A stretch of DNA of 64,000 nucleotides from Neoceratodus forsteri (GCA_016271365.2 CM057454.1:458891501-458955500), one strand, 5' to 3'. Shown: positions 1 through 11,665, numbered from the stretch's first letter. The notes: a model not told the origin generated them from the sequence alone. Program-made: numbers and translations.

Positions 1-356
1 GAAGTAGTCGACAACTTTCGTTGCCGAAATGCTCCCATTGAAGCAGAGGTTTGGAGCCTACTAATTCACCACATTTGCGGTATAGGAAGATGCTCCAAAC
101 AAATAAAAGGCGAACTGGATCAGAATCATGCTCTGGTGAGAAAGTGTGCATTATGCACAATTCAACTCAAGATCATGTGTTAATGCAGGCATTACGGGGT
201 GGAGGGACAAAAAACCCCATAACTGTCTGCTCCTAAACAGATACCGTCTGTAAATAAAATTAGCAGCTGAAGCACTTGTACCGCACATTTCCCTCCTCGC
301 TCCCTTTATACCCGTGTAGCTGCCCCTTTACCATATGCGCACTGTATGTAGTTATA
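1..356. other. Unassigned left edge, no gene recognised
   Basis: A frame open from base 1 to about 180 on the plus strand has a cysteine-rich tail, and an overlapping 61-residue ORF occupies 51-236. I recognise no family in either. It could be the end of an element cut by the window edge or chance. Nothing else is seen before the CR1 tail at 357. Confidence 0.3.
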
Positions 357-2682
357 GAAACATGGAAATATAGAAGTTGATGGCAGATAAGGACCACAAG
401 GCCCATCCAGTCTGCCCATTTCTTTTTTCTGCCTTATGAATGTGCCATTGGCCTTTGCTCTGTCAATGGCCTATCTATTCATACTCATCTGTATTGCTCC
501 CTTATGCCTATCCCATGCCTGTTTGAAGCCCTGCACTGTATTCATATCTACCACTTCCTGAGGTAGGCAATTCCATGTATCCACCATCCTTTCTGTGAAA
601 AAGAACTTCCTCACATTACCCCTTAATTGGCCTTCCTCTAATCCCATGCTGTGTCCTCTTGTTCTGCTTTTTTTTTATATTGAAACATGTTAGACTCTTT
701 CACCTTGTTAATGCCCTTAAGGTATTTGAATGTTTCGATCATGTCACCTCTTTCCCTCCTTTGCTCTAGGGTATACATATTGAGCTCTGTTAACCTGTCC
801 TCATATGTTTTCTGATGCAGTCCCTGCACCATTTTGGTTGCCCTTCTCTGGACTGCCTCAATTTGGTTAATGTCCTTGTGAAGGTGTGGCCTCCAGTAAT
901 GCACACAGAACTCCAGATGGGGCCTAACCAGTGTCTTGTAAAGAGGGATTATTACCTCCCGCTTCCGACTTGTGATACCCCTACTAATACACCCCAGCAT
1001 CCCCCTAGCCTTACCTACTGCTTTATTGGTCTGCTTGGATGATTTCGGGTCATCAGTGATGATGATGCCCAAGTTTCTTTCTTCCCTTGTGACTGCCAGC
1101 AACTCCCCTCCCAGCCTATAGGTGGCTTCAGGGTTTCTCTTCCCTACGTGCATGATCTTGCACTTCTTTGCATTAAACTCCAGTTGCCACTCTTCCAACC
1201 ATTTTGCCAGTTTATCCAGATCTCTTCTCATTCTGCCCACCCCTTCTGGATCATCTACTCTGTTGCAGATCTTTGTGTAATCTGCAAACAGACCATCCTT
1301 ACCCTCCAGTCCATCTGCAATGTCACTGATGAAGATATTGAAGAGGACTGGCCCCAAGACTGATTCCTGAGGTACCCCACTTGTGACTTGCGTCTCTTCT
1401 GACTGTATGCTGTTTACCACCACTCTCTGTTTTCTGCCTGTCAACCAGTTTGCCACCCAGTTGACCAACTTTTCACCCACCCTGAGCCTATCCAGCTTAT
1501 TAATCAATCTTCTATGTGGAACAGTATTGAAAGCTTTGCTGAAGTCAAGGTAGGTGACATCAGCTGCTCCCCCTTGGTCCACTACTCTGGTTACCCAGTC
1601 AAAGAAATTTATTAGATTGGTTTGACAGGACCTTCCTTTTGTAAACCCATGCTGTCTTGGACCCTGTGCTCCTGTGGATTCCAGGTGTTGCACTATCCTT
1701 TCCTTAAGGAGTGCCTCCATAATCTTGCCCACTACTGAGGTAAGACTGACTGGTCGTAGTTGCCTGCCTCTTTTCTGCTACCACTCTTGTGGAGCGGGAT
1801 CACATGAGCCCTTCTCCAGTCTTCTGGGATGTCTCCTGTGCTCAGAGACTCACTAAACAGTTCTGATAATGGCTCTGCTAGTTCCACTCTTAGCTCCTTT
1901 AGTACCCTGGGATGTATGCCATCAGGTCCCATTGCCTTGTCCACCCTGAGCTTACTGAGCTCTTGTAGGACCCTTTCTTTTGTGAAGGGACTAGTTCACA
2001 CCTCCCTCCCCCCTGTGTCCATGGTGCTGAGCTGTGGGCCCTGCCCTACCTTCTTTTCAGTAAATACTGAGCAGAAGTATCTATTTAGGATAGATGCTTT
2101 TACATGGTCCTCCTCCTCTTCATACACACCCTTATCTCCTCTGATCTTAGCACTATCCCCTCTGGACTTTCTCCTTTCACTAATGTATCTCTAGAAAGTC
2201 TTGTCACCTTCTTTTACTGTTTGTTCTAGTGTTTCCTCAGTTTGGGCCTTTGCCTGCCTTACTGCCTTCCCTGCTTCCCTTAGGAAAGTTTGGTACGCCT
2301 CCCTATCTTCATCCCGCTGTGTTCCCTTATATTTCCTGAAGGCCAGCCTTTTGGCTGTGACCTTTTCTGCTACTGTTTTTGAGAACCAAAGTGGTTACTT
2401 CTTCATTTGCACTTTCTTTTCTCTCTAACACAATGGGATGTTGCTTCAAGTATTGCATCCTTAATGCTTTCCCACTTTGCCTGTACACCCCTCACCTGTA
2501 TTTCTTTTTGCCAGGGCTAGCTTAACTCTGTTGGCCATCTTATCAAAGTCAGCTCCTCTGAAGTCCCATATTTTTGCCTTGGAATGGAATGATTTAGTTC
2601 TAGTGGCCAAATTGAACCATACCATGTGATGGTCACTGGCCCCCAGGTGACCTTCTACCTGGAGATCTGTGATCCTTTCCCT
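357..2682 (-). mobile_element. CR1-type LINE, 5'-truncated
   Basis: Read on the minus strand, this is the 3' two thirds of a CR1 LINE. Its 3' end lies at about 357, where the element ends in a TTCTATG/TTTCTA-type tail as CR1 elements do. Its 5' side stops inside the endonuclease domain near 2682, the usual result of incomplete reverse transcription. It differs more from the other two long CR1 copies than they differ from each other, so it is probably a different subfamily. The element is dead (see the ORF2 entry). Confidence 0.9.
600..2682 (-). pseudogene. CR1 ORF2 remnant: endonuclease tail and reverse transcriptase
   Basis: The encoded enzyme would nick target DNA and reverse-transcribe the element's RNA. 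From high to low coordinates it shows the end of the APE endonuclease (an SDHHMVWF-like motif near 2600-2640), the linker, then the reverse transcriptase. The longest open stretch, 638-1732 (364 codons), holds YLDFSKAFNTVPH, SGVPQESVLGPVLF and the catalytic box as FADYTKI. CR1 enzymes normally read GVPQGSVLG and FADDTKI, so a catalytic aspartate is replaced by tyrosine and a conserved glycine by glutamate. A frameshift separates the 1732-1944 piece, which carries the MGPDGIHPRVLKEL motif. Identification as CR1 RT is secure; activity is excluded. Confidence 0.88.
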
Positions 2683-3889
2683 ATTATTTTATTTATCTGG
2701 TAATTCGGATGCAACCTATTATAAGTTAGGTGAGCCCTGTAGAAAACAGGGAAAGTCCCTGCAATTACACTTTTCTGCCCACTGCAATCCTGGTTTCTGT
2801 TAAGTGGGCCAAAATGAAATAGTTTGCTGTCGACTGACTTTTTCAGCTGTCAGGTCCCAGTGTTTCACTTGCCAGACTATAACAACCAGCATGAGCCCTC
2901 TAAAAATGACCGTTTCCTTGTTAAATCCCTGAAGCTGAGTACCAAAATAAAGACCTGTGTAAAATGGGAAAGTAAAAGGAGATAGTTTTCTTCTGTTACA
3001 GCTTTCACTAGAGGTTCACATACAGAGACTAAAGAAACAGCAAAACTAAGTAGGCAGTTATAATATAGGACATCCCAAAGTTTGTGTCTGTATTTTCCTA
3101 GATGTACTGTAACTGCCCCCTTTTAAGTTATATTATACAGCAGACAGCATGGGGTAATATGTCCCTGCAGGAGAATTTAGGAGAACATGGAACATTTCCC
3201 CAACAGTTCTTACCTTTACCAAAGCTGTATAGAAATAGCACCTTCTGTGATGTACTGCAGGTAGCTGCCAACTGAAGGTCTCTATAGGGCAGCAGCAGCT
3301 CCTAGAGGCTAGTTTTATGTTATGTCTGCTGTCAATCAAAGGCAGTTGTAACTTTTCCAGCTTCTAGTACATTTATTTAGCCCATATAGGATTCTTTTTA
3401 CAGTTTATACCTTCATATTGATTTGAATTTTACTTAGAAGGCTCTCTTAATGTTTTATTATGATGTCTGATGTTATTTATCTTATTGGTTTTATTATGAT
3501 GTTTTATTCTGACTTGATTTTACAATTTGTTCTGCTCCTTGATTTTTGAAAGACACATTAAAAATAAAGATTATTATTATTACTATTGTATAACTTAAAA
3601 AGAGAGCCTAAATAAAATGTTTTTAAGATAATGATGCTTCAAGCCCATGACCTCATTATGGCAGGGATAAAAGCCCTACCTGAGTGCTGTAATGGTAGAT
3701 AGGATCAGTACCTGCTGACTAGGTGTAGGTGAAGGACCGAGGGGAGTCCATTGCTACACTGTGAGTGGCAACTGAAGCAAAGTGTGCCACATTTAGAATT
3801 ATTATTTGCTATTTTATTTTGTTTGTTTTGATTTCTGTGTATTTAATGTTTATGACGCAATAAACGTCACACAAGCCAACGTGTGTTTA
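2683..3889. other. Intergenic, AT-rich, nothing recognised
   Basis: No recognisable coding or repeat family. A short ORF at 3133-3339 (minus) has no family features. There is an imperfect TTATTATTATTA stretch near 3573. Confidence 0.4.
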
Positions 3890-4660
3890 ACCTGAATTGA
3901 AAGAGTTGGTGTCCGTCTGTTATCCCACACTCCTACACAGGTCAACTTCTTGCACAATGCAAGAGGGATCCAGCAGACATTATCAGTCGTATTGTAACAT
4001 GGATAAAACCTGGGTTCACCATTTTAATCTGGAGTCTAAACAGCAAAGCAAACAATGGAAACATCATGTATCTCTAATGCCAAAGAAGTTCAAGTAGGCC
4101 ACCTCAAGTGACAAAATCATGGCCTCAGCTTTCTGGGGATCCGAAGGTGTGACCATGATTATCCTGAAAAAGGAAGGACATAACTGGTGAGTACTATGCT
4201 GAACAGCTGCGCAAGCTGATAGAAGCCATCATAGCCAAATGCAGTGGAAAATTGAGGGGAGGTGTTTTGCTCCTGCAAGGTAATGCTTCACCTCACACAG
4301 CACAGGTTGCAGTGGCTGCTATAACAGAATGTGGGTATGAACTGCTTCCTTACCCACCCTACTCACCAGATCTCACTCCTTCAGACTTCTACCTGTTCCC
4401 AAAACTGAAGGTTGAACTCTGTGGGAAGACATTTGCTGATAACCCAAGTGGTGATAGCTGCTGTACAGGGGTTTTGGGGGGATGGGGCTAAGTCATAGAA
4501 TTCTACCACGAGGGGATAACAATGCTAGAATAATGCTAGACTAAGTGCATTGAATGGAAAGGAGATTATATTGAAAAATAATATAATACTTGATTCATAG
4601 TGCATTTCTTTCTTTGTCAGGCTGCGAACCTTTTGATCATCCCTCATATTGAAGGATGTA
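3890..4660 (+). pseudogene. mariner (Tc1/mariner) transposase remnant
   Basis: Mariner transposases are DD34D cut-and-paste enzymes. The middle and C-terminal parts are recognisable in several frames: DKTWVHHFNLESKQQSKQW (about 3990-4056, first catalytic aspartate), PKKFK (4081-4095), LLQGNASPHTAQ (4268-4303), PYPPYSPDLTPSDFYLFPKL (4351-4410, third aspartate) and the terminal KCIEWKGDYIEK (about 4543-4578). Family members usually read HDNA where this copy reads QGNA, so the second catalytic aspartate is lost. Several frameshifts break the chain and the N-terminal HTH half is missing. I could not find terminal inverted repeats, so the boundaries are approximate. Confidence 0.85.
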
Positions 4661-4834
4661 CATAACCTGGTGTCCCAAAGTTATTTGAATTAACAGTTTG
4701 TATATCTGAAGTTGAATACTGTGATTGAAACACTAAATTCAGAGATTTAGTTAGACTTGGAGAAAGCTGAATGAGAGGAGGTGAACTGGGGTGGAACAAA
4801 TGCTGTAACCTTGTCTGAAGTGGAAGCACCACTT

Positions 4835-5060
4835 GTGCTCGGCATCAAATTCCCTGATGTCCTGCACAGCGATGGCACAAAACACAGTGTTTTTTGCAGG
4901 GGGCAACTCCCCCGCACCCCCCGAATTTAATCATAATCAGCTCCAGGTCAGAGTTCTTCCAGGGAGGGCGCAAACCACCGGGAGAAGCCACATCAGTGAA
5001 AACTGATCATTACAGTGACTGTCGCTGTAATGGTCTGTTTTGGGGTTTGGCTGTTGGGGC
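4835..5060 (-). repeat. Dispersed foldback-like repeat, copy 1 (sister at 43510-43800)
   Basis: Its reverse complement aligns with 43,540-43,720. Both share a central hairpin, then a TGGAG...TTAAATT block, then GGGGG(T/A)G...CCCCCTGCAAA and AACACT...GTGTT. The central stem here is short (ATTACAG/CTGTAAT around 5005-5030). No coding capacity is seen. It is probably a non-autonomous DNA element, but the class is unknown. Confidence 0.5.
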
Positions 5061-6120
5061 ATTGTGCTAGAGTGGGCCACTGTTCTGAAGTATCCTCCAT
5101 TAAATTTGACCCTAAAGTAATCCCTTCATCTGCTGGTGCCTTTCAACTATCCTTAAATGAATTATATTGTTTTTAGATTATTTTATCTTACTCAATGTGT
5201 CCATGATTTTAGTTTGTCTCATGTTACCCCGAATTCACTATCTTGCTTATTCCTGTTTTTACATTGTTTTTTAGCTGACACTGTTGCTTGGGTGAATTAG
5301 CATACATATTTAGTTTGTTCTCTTTAGCCGCTTTTCTGGTGACTAACATTTCCATTCATAAAACACAAAAACCAAAAACAGCAGTAAACATTTACTGCAA
5401 ACATTAAAATGTGAACTTCAATCAAAGATAGACTGACATTTTAAAAGTCACCAGCACATCACTGTTACTCCCTTGAAGGTGCTTTCACTCAGGCAGAGAT
5501 CTTGGTTTTATTGTAACTTCATAATGTCTAGCACACATTGTTTGTACAGTATATAGAGATGTGAAGTTTAAATCTGCTGGCAAATTTAGAGTGGAGTGCA
5601 TAAGTTCACCTTCACAAATACATTTCTGAATATTTACCCCTAAGTTCAAAATTCATTTTAGCAACTTTGTATTGTGACTTCACATTGCAACATGTGAAAA
5701 TGAGGCTTCTGGTAAACTTGTCTCAAGCTCATATGGCAGAGCTTCTGCAGGTCACATGGTACATCTCCATATGCTGACTGTCCCTTACTTTCAGTTTCGC
5801 ATTGCTAGTCAGACAAAAATAGAAGGAGACTGCCTACTACAGAACTGCTTAACTGCTTAAAAAAATATACTTTCCGGCAACTGCTTTACTTTCTTTCTCT
5901 CTTGTCAATTACTTTATTTAGGGAACACTTGTTATAGTTAATATTTGTTTTGACTTTTTGTTTTACTTTTTTGGTAGTTTTATTTTGAGAGCCAGCCCCC
6001 ACCATAGCACCTCAGCACCTCAGCACCCCCTCCCTTTAGACATAGTCCCAACCCAGCAGCAGCAAGTATAGCATAAGCAGCAGCCCCCCCCATACTCAAA
6101 TAGGGCAGTGTCCACAACAG
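5061..6120. other. Intergenic, nothing recognised
   Basis: AT-rich sequence turning C-rich and Pro/Gln-coding after about 5,990. No family recognised. Confidence 0.4.
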
Positions 6121-6135
6121 GAAAAGAGTGAAACC

Positions 6136-6561
6136 ATGCAGCAAGCCCCAGTCCAGCAGCAGCAACAACAGGAACCAGCTGAGAATATGGAGGGAAAGCA
6201 GCCCCCAGTTTCCCCTGAGGCTGAACGGCCAGAACCCCCTGTGCCTCCTCATTGTGGTACCACCAGTGGCATCAGCCCCCCCCCCCGCAGAGGAACCCCA
6301 CTGATCATCCTCAGGCTCCTTTGTTCCTCCATCACCAGAAGCTCACCAGAGCCACCAGTACCAGAAATATTCCCTAGTGTGGGAATTTCCCAAGTTAATC
6401 TTAATAACGGCAGCGTAATAAACTGTAACCTCTGCAAGGCCAGAGTCAGTCAGCCAGGGCAAGAAAGGCACCCACTTAGGTACTGCTGGGCAGTAAACTC
6501 ACATGAAAATATGGCATCAGGTCCAGTGGGAGTCACAGCATTAGGAAGAGGCAAAAGGTGA
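6136..6561 (+). CDS. Pro/Gln-rich ORF with possible BED-like finger (transposon-derived?)
   Basis: This 141-codon ORF starts with a Gln run (residues about 6-12), followed by a Pro-rich stretch. Around residues 93-125 comes a segment reading INCNLCKARVSQ...H that loosely resembles the start of a BED zinc finger (CxxC followed by a histidine). Downstream, about 6,740-6,850, other frames still look protein-like (a stretch reading ANQERLLEGMAKF). BED fingers occur in hAT transposases and in genes derived from them, so a decayed transposon is the likeliest source. The finger is incomplete and I see no transposase core. It could also be a chance ORF in C-rich DNA. Confidence 0.25.
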   Translation: MQQAPVQQQQQQEPAENMEGKQPPVSPEAERPEPPVPPHCGTTSGISPPPRRGTPLIILRLLCSSITRSSPEPPVPEIFPSVGISQVNLNNGSVINCNLCKARVSQPGQERHPLRYCWAVNSHENMASGPVGVTALGRGKR

Positions 6562-7220
6562 TAGAGGTGGTGGTTCCTCCTCTGTGCCAGCAAAAGTGCC
6601 ATGCACTGAGCATCAGTGACATCCATGGCATGTGGAGGGTCAGTGGGCAAGCCCTACTGATGTGTCAGCACCTGCCCTGGTTCCAGCAACAGAACCAGCA
6701 GCACCCTACCACTACCAGCCAGGAGAACAGCTGAGGTGCTTGCCAGTCTAAAGGGTGAAATGGGGAACATCTGGTGCAGGATCTCCTCAATGTAGGAGTT
6801 GATGCAATGGATCCTCGCAAATCAGGAAAGGTTGCTGGAAGGCATGGCCAAGTTCCACTGTGGTGGTGTGGGTGTGGGTGCTGGTGGCAGCGGGAGCAGT
6901 GAGTTTGAGAAATACTCCTACAATTCATTTTTATGTTTGCTTGCACGCATATGCAAGAAACATAGTGCCATCATCCGAGTTTTTCGGAGGTGTGTCAGCG
7001 TCTTCCAATTCAGTCAGTGTGTTTGCAGGCGTGGTCACAGTTCACTAATCACTGCTGGAGATGTCTATGACAGCAGTTGAAAATGCAGTGGCATACAGTT
7101 GAAAAAGGGAGCTACACTTCAGTGAGCAGCGATAAGATATCGCCTGCTCATGCGTGCTCCCCCCTTACACACACGCGCACATATACTGTGTGCTCACCCC
7201 CACGCACACACACTGTATAG
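6562..7220. other. Unassigned spacer leading into the hairpin array
   Basis: There are remnants of open reading frames to about 7,080, then CA/CG-rich sequence (imperfect CACACGCGCACA near 7,170-7,210). No family recognised. Confidence 0.35.
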
Positions 7221-7510
7221 CCGACAGGGTGCCCAATCCTCCATCAGCTCCAGACCCCCAAACAGTTTTACAGCTGCCACGCTGGGAGCCCACCCCAGTG
7301 TGGCAGAAGTTTCAGTATAGCCAATGGGGTAGCTCAATCCCCATCGGCTCCAGCTTCCCCGCAAACAGCTTACAACTGCCACACCGGGAGCCCACCCCAG
7401 CGTGGCACAAGTCCATGTGCCGATGGGGTGCCCAACTCCTGTCGGCTCCAGCCCCCAAACAGCTTCTAGCTGCCACGCTGGGAGCCCACCCCAGCGTGGC
7501 AAGCGTCCCG
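7221..7510. repeat. Tandem two-hairpin repeat array, locus 1
   Basis: Three units of about 95-100 bp. Each holds a stem-loop GCCACGCTGGG - AGCCCAC - CCCAGCGTGGC (at 7276-7304, 7378-7406 and 7472-7500; the third is perfect over 11 bp). Between them lies a second stem of the type CCGATGGGG...CCCCATCGG (for example around 7319-7345). A related array with different stem sequences lies at 54,120-54,500. The short ORFs here are by-products of the repeat. Confidence 0.8.
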
Positions 7511-7732
7511 CGTGCCTTCCTGTTAAAACAAAAACCTGTAAACAAGAAAATGTTCCCTCGGCATTCACTCAGCCCACCGCACCCACCCACTTCACACCCT
7601 GCCTCCCCACACTCCCCCCACCCCATACTTACCTCTGACCCCCAGGACATCTTCGTGAACCGAACATGTTCAGACTTTCAAAGCTGACCATGAACTGAGG
7701 AAATGCCGGTAAGCTGTATAATGGATAGATAG
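7511..7732. repeat. Block shared with the second hairpin locus
   Basis: Starts with CCTGTAAACAAGAAAATG (7528-7550), continues C-rich to CTTACCTCTG and ends near GGTAAGC (about 7,710). The same landmarks follow the hairpins at 54,555-54,765 in the same order, so both loci are copies of one composite repeat. The CR1 insertion starts immediately after. Confidence 0.7.
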
Positions 7733-9868
7733 AAACATAGAAACATAGAATTTGATGTCAGATAAGACCGCTTGGCCCACCCAGTCTGCCCATTTCCCTA
7801 CCTACTGGATAAGCTGCAGATCCTAGTTAACCAGCAGCCTACTTCTTCTTACCCCACCCCCAGAATTGCCTTATGACTGTCCCATGCATGCTTGAATTCC
7901 ACCACTGATTTTGACTCCACAACCTTCCTCCGAAGGCCGCTCCATGCATCCACAACCTCTCTGTGAAAAATACTTCCTTAAATTACCTCTGAGCCACCCC
8001 CATCTTCAAATTGTGCCCTTGTTTCTTGCACACCTCTTTTTTTGAAAGATGCTACCCTCTTGGACTTTGTTGATTCCTCTGAGGTACTTGAAAGTTTCTA
8101 TCATGTCCTCCTCCTTCCCTCAAGGCTATACATATTAAGCTCCTTAAGTCTCTTTCATATGTCTTCTCCGGTGCAGACCCTGCACCATTTTAGTTGCCCT
8201 CCTGACAGCTTCCATCCTGTCTAAGTCTTTGCTGAGATTGGGTCTCCAGAACTGCACACAGTACTCAGATGGGGTCTCACCAGCTGTCTGTACAGAGGGA
8301 TAATAACTTCCTGTTTTCTACTGGTGATGCCTCTCCCTATGTATCCCAGTAATCCCCCAGCCCTCCTTGCTGCCCTCTCACATTGCTTTCCCACCTTTAG
8401 GTCATCTGATATGACTACTCCCAGGTCCCTTTCCATTTTTGATGTTGTTAGTATCTCACCCCCCATTGTGTACTCTTCCCCTGGGTTTTTTTCCCAGGTG
8501 CATTACCTTGCACTTCTTAGCATTGAATCTAAGCTGCCATACATTTGACCATTCCTCTAACCTTGCCAAGTCCCTTCTCATCCTTTCCACCCCACCCTGT
8601 GCATCAACTCTGTTGCAGATCTTAGTGTCATCTGCAAAGAGACATACTTTTCCTTCCAGTCCTTCCACAATTTCTCTTATAAAGACATTGAAGAGGACCG
8701 ATCCTAATACTGAACCCTGCGGTACCCCACTAGTAACTCTCCTTTCTTCTGAGTGGACTCCATTTACTATTACTCTCTGTGTCCTATTCTCTAGCCAATT
8801 CTTTACCCAGGCTGTCATCTTGGGACCCACCCCAGGCTGGCTAACTTGTATATTAATCTTTGTGTGGGACTGTGTCAAATGCCTTGCTAAAGTCTAGGTA
8901 GGCCATGTCCACAGCCCTCCCTGATCTACTACTTTGGTCACCCAGTCAAAGAAATCCATCAGATTTGTCTGGCATGACCTTCCCACTGTGAATCAATGCT
9001 GCCTAGGGTCCTGTGCCCTCTGGCCTCTAGATACTGACAATTCTTTCCTTCAGAAGTGATTCCATCATTTTCCTATCACTGAGGTTAAACAACAGGTCTG
9101 TAGTTTCCTGCTTCTGCCTTGCTCCCACTTTTGTGAAGGTGAATCACATCTGCCCTCCTCCAGTCCTCGGGTACCACCCCATCCTCCCATGATTTGTTAA
9201 AAGGGTAGTCAGTGGTGTCACTAGTTTTACCTTTATCTTTTAGAATTTGGGATGAATTCCATCAGGCCCCATTGCTTTGTCCACCTTCAGTTTTAAGAGT
9301 TCTTTCAGAACCTTCTTCTGTAAATGGGCTGGTATCAACTTCTGTATCCAGAGTGTTACTACTGTTTGTTTCATGTACCTCCCTCTTCATTTGTAAATAC
9401 TGAGCAAAAATATTTGTTTAGTATCTCTGCTTTTTCACAGTCTCCTCTGCCCACCCTCCCTCCCTTTATTAAGCCTCACTATTCCTCCTTGGTCTCCTTT
9501 TGCTCCCTGATGTACCTATAAAAGGTTTTATCCTTCTTAACTGAGTTGGCTATCTTTTCCTCAGTTTGGGCCTTTGCTGTTCTGACTGCCTTCCCAGCCT
9601 CCTTTTGCTTTAACTGATACAGTTCTCGTCCTGCTCCTTCTGCATGATTCCTTGTACTTCCTGAATGCTTTCTTTTTCTCTTGAACCTTCACTGCCACTT
9701 CCTTTGAGAACCATAGTGGTTTCTTACATCATCTTGTTTTGTTTATTTGCTTCACACAAAGGCTCGTTACCTCTGTGATGGCAGCTTTTATTATTCCCCA
9801 TTGTTCTTCCATCCCTCCTTCCTGCCCATTTGCTAGTGCATTCCTTAGGCACTCAAGATAGGGTTTTT
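7733..9868 (-). mobile_element. CR1-type LINE, 5'-truncated, inserted into the composite repeat
   Basis: Minus-strand CR1 with its 3' tail at about 7,733 (TCTATGTTTCTA). The 5' truncation is at about 9,868, inside the linker between endonuclease and RT; the last matching block corresponds to 38,450-38,580 of the plus-strand CR1 copy. It is closely related to that copy along its length, so they belong to one subfamily. It lies between the hairpin array and the foldback satellite, which are contiguous at the second locus (54.1-55.4 kb). This is evidence that it inserted there. Confidence 0.9.
8221..9868 (-). pseudogene. CR1 ORF2 reverse transcriptase remnant
   Basis: The open stretch 8456-8878 carries KNWLENRTQRVIVNGVHSEE, the RT palm motif SGVPQGSVLG and an intact FADDTKICNRV box. 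The stretch 8221-8466 carries the following ERDLGVVISDDLKVGKQCE and YRQLVRPHL motifs. Upstream (8,879-9,868) the fingers motifs and the N-terminal linker are present but shifted between frames. Unlike the 0.6-1.7 kb CR1 copy, the catalytic aspartates are kept; it is frameshifts and the 5' truncation that make this copy inactive. Confidence 0.87.
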
Positions 9869-11316
9869 TCAACTCTGCTGCATATCTCAGGCATTTTTTG
9901 GAATTTTTGCACCAAATTTTCAACATGGGGTTTTTGGGACCCCTTCTCATGAATGCTCTCACTGTCATGGTGTTAATCGGGCCCGAAGGGTGATTTCGCA
10001 GTCACTGTGCGAAATCATCTTTCGGGACTGAGTAATGAAACGACACTGCTGCTGTTCATAAGGTGGGCTCTCAAAAAGCCTGTGTTGAAAATTTGGTGAA
10101 AAATTCCTAAAATATCTGTTTTAGTTTATGCGCTATGAGTTCCTACTTACGTCAGAAGTCTGTGAATTTTCAATATTTTCACTCTAGATTTTCAATATTG
10201 TAATTTATTACACTTCCTTATGAGCAGTACAGCTGCCATTTTCACATCTCGCCCAAAACTTGTTTCTGCCCTGTAATACACAATGGCGCAGTCGGTGTGC
10301 ATAATCAATGTATGGGACACATTAAGAAAATCACAGTGACACTGTTCATGAGCAGAGGTCTTAAAATGGCTATGTTGAAAATTTGGTGAAACAATTCTTA
10401 AAAACAACTGTTTTGCGAGTGTGCATTGCGCAGTTTCTACGCACGCTCTTAAGTTTCAAATTATCAATATTTTCACTCCAGATTTTCAACATTGCCATTT
10501 TATTACACTTCCTTATGAACAGTACAGCTGCCATTTTTTACGTCTCCCAAAATGTGTTTCTGCACATGTAGCGCACAATGGTGCAGTCGTTGTGTGAAAC
10601 CAATGTTTGAGACAGATTAAGAAAATCACAGTTACACTGTTCATGAGCAGAGGTCTTAAAATGGCTATGTTGAAAATTTGGTGACAAAAGTCCATAAAAT
10701 GACTGTGTTATGAGTGAGCATTGCACAGTTTCCATGCACCAGTGTAAGTTCATGACTTTGTAATATTTTCAGTCCAGATTTTCACCAGTGTCATTTTTCC
10801 ACACTTCCATATGAACAGTACAGCTGTCATTTTTCACAACATGGCCGAAATGTGTTTCCACACTTTCAGCGCAGAGATGCGTGGTCACTGTGGGAAATCA
10901 TTGTTCGGGACAGATAAAGAAAATCACAGTGACACTGTTCATGATCAGAGGTCCCAAAATGCCTGTGTTGACAATCTGCTGTAAAAAAATCCCCAAACTA
11001 ATTATATTACGGGTGTGTGTTGCACAGTTTCTATGCACGCTCGTGACTTCACCAGTTTTTTTAATATTTTTACTGCAGATTTGCAACATTGCCATTTTTT
11101 ACACCTCCCCATGAACAGTACAGCTGTCATTTTTCACATCTGGTTCGGAATGTGTTTTTGCACCTGTGGTGTTAAATGCTGTAGTTGCTGTGCATAAGCA
11201 GCTTTCGGCTAACAAACTGATATTGACACTGTTCATGAGGTGGGGGTCACAAAAAAACCATGTTGAAAATTTGGAGTGAAAATACCAACGAATGCCTGAG
11301 GTGTTAGGGTTTCCAA
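9869..11316. repeat. Foldback satellite, ~295-bp tandem units
   Basis: The landmark CACTGTTCATGAG...TGTTGAAAATTTGGTG recurs at about 10,040, 10,333, 10,629, 10,923 and 11,223, giving a period of 293-300 bp. Each unit is also an imperfect palindrome: the arm GTTCATGAG...TTGAAAATTTGGTGAAA (about 48 bp) is complementary to TTTCACTCCAGATTTTCAAC...TATGAAC about 90 bp further on. An inner stem GAGTGTGC...GCACGCTC sits at the centre. The many short ORFs here on both strands are products of the repeat. Single or partial copies lie at 46,085-46,265, 49,260-49,445 and 54,810-55,395. Confidence 0.85.
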
Positions 11317-11665
11317 CCATAACGCCCCACCCTGTAGAGAATGACAGGCATCAGGGGTGTGACTTGGGATTCTTGCCTGTAATGCTCATACCCATTCCAC
11401 ACCCTGCAGCCAGTGAGAGGCATTGAGGTATGCCTTGGACTCTTCGGCCACAAAGTTCACCCCATTCTCCTATACCGCATCCATCTCACCATATTTCCTG
11501 ATGGAATGGTGTGCGCATAAGGGCCAAAGACCCCAAGACGTACCATGACACTTGTCAGTATCTGCAGGGTAGGGTGTGGTGAAATGGCGTGGCCGTTATG
11601 CCTGATGACCCAAAGGCACATCCCAACGCCTGTCACTCTCTGCAGGGTGGTGGTGGGGTTGGCTT
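11317..11665. repeat. Long inverted repeat (foldback), ~90-100-bp arms
   Basis: The left arm (about 11,317-11,410: CGCCCCACCCTGTAGAGA...GACAGGCATC...CACACCCTGCA) is imperfectly complementary to the right arm (about 11,560-11,665: TGCAGGGT...GGCGTG...GCCTGTCACTCTCTGCAGG). It abuts the foldback satellite and may be its terminal part or a separate MITE. Confidence 0.6.

Noticed and set aside
6136..6561. Pro/Gln-rich ORF as a host gene
   Set aside because: No complete domain, no gene structure, C-rich composition that gives ORFs on both strands. Kept only as a low-confidence ORF.
7221..7510. CRISPR-like array or microRNA cluster
   Set aside because: Repeat spacing and eukaryotic context exclude CRISPR. 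The 11-bp stems are too short for typical microRNA precursors.
10192..11320. Many short ORFs on both strands
   Set aside because: They repeat with the ~295-bp satellite period and pair across the palindrome; they are products of the repeat, not genes.
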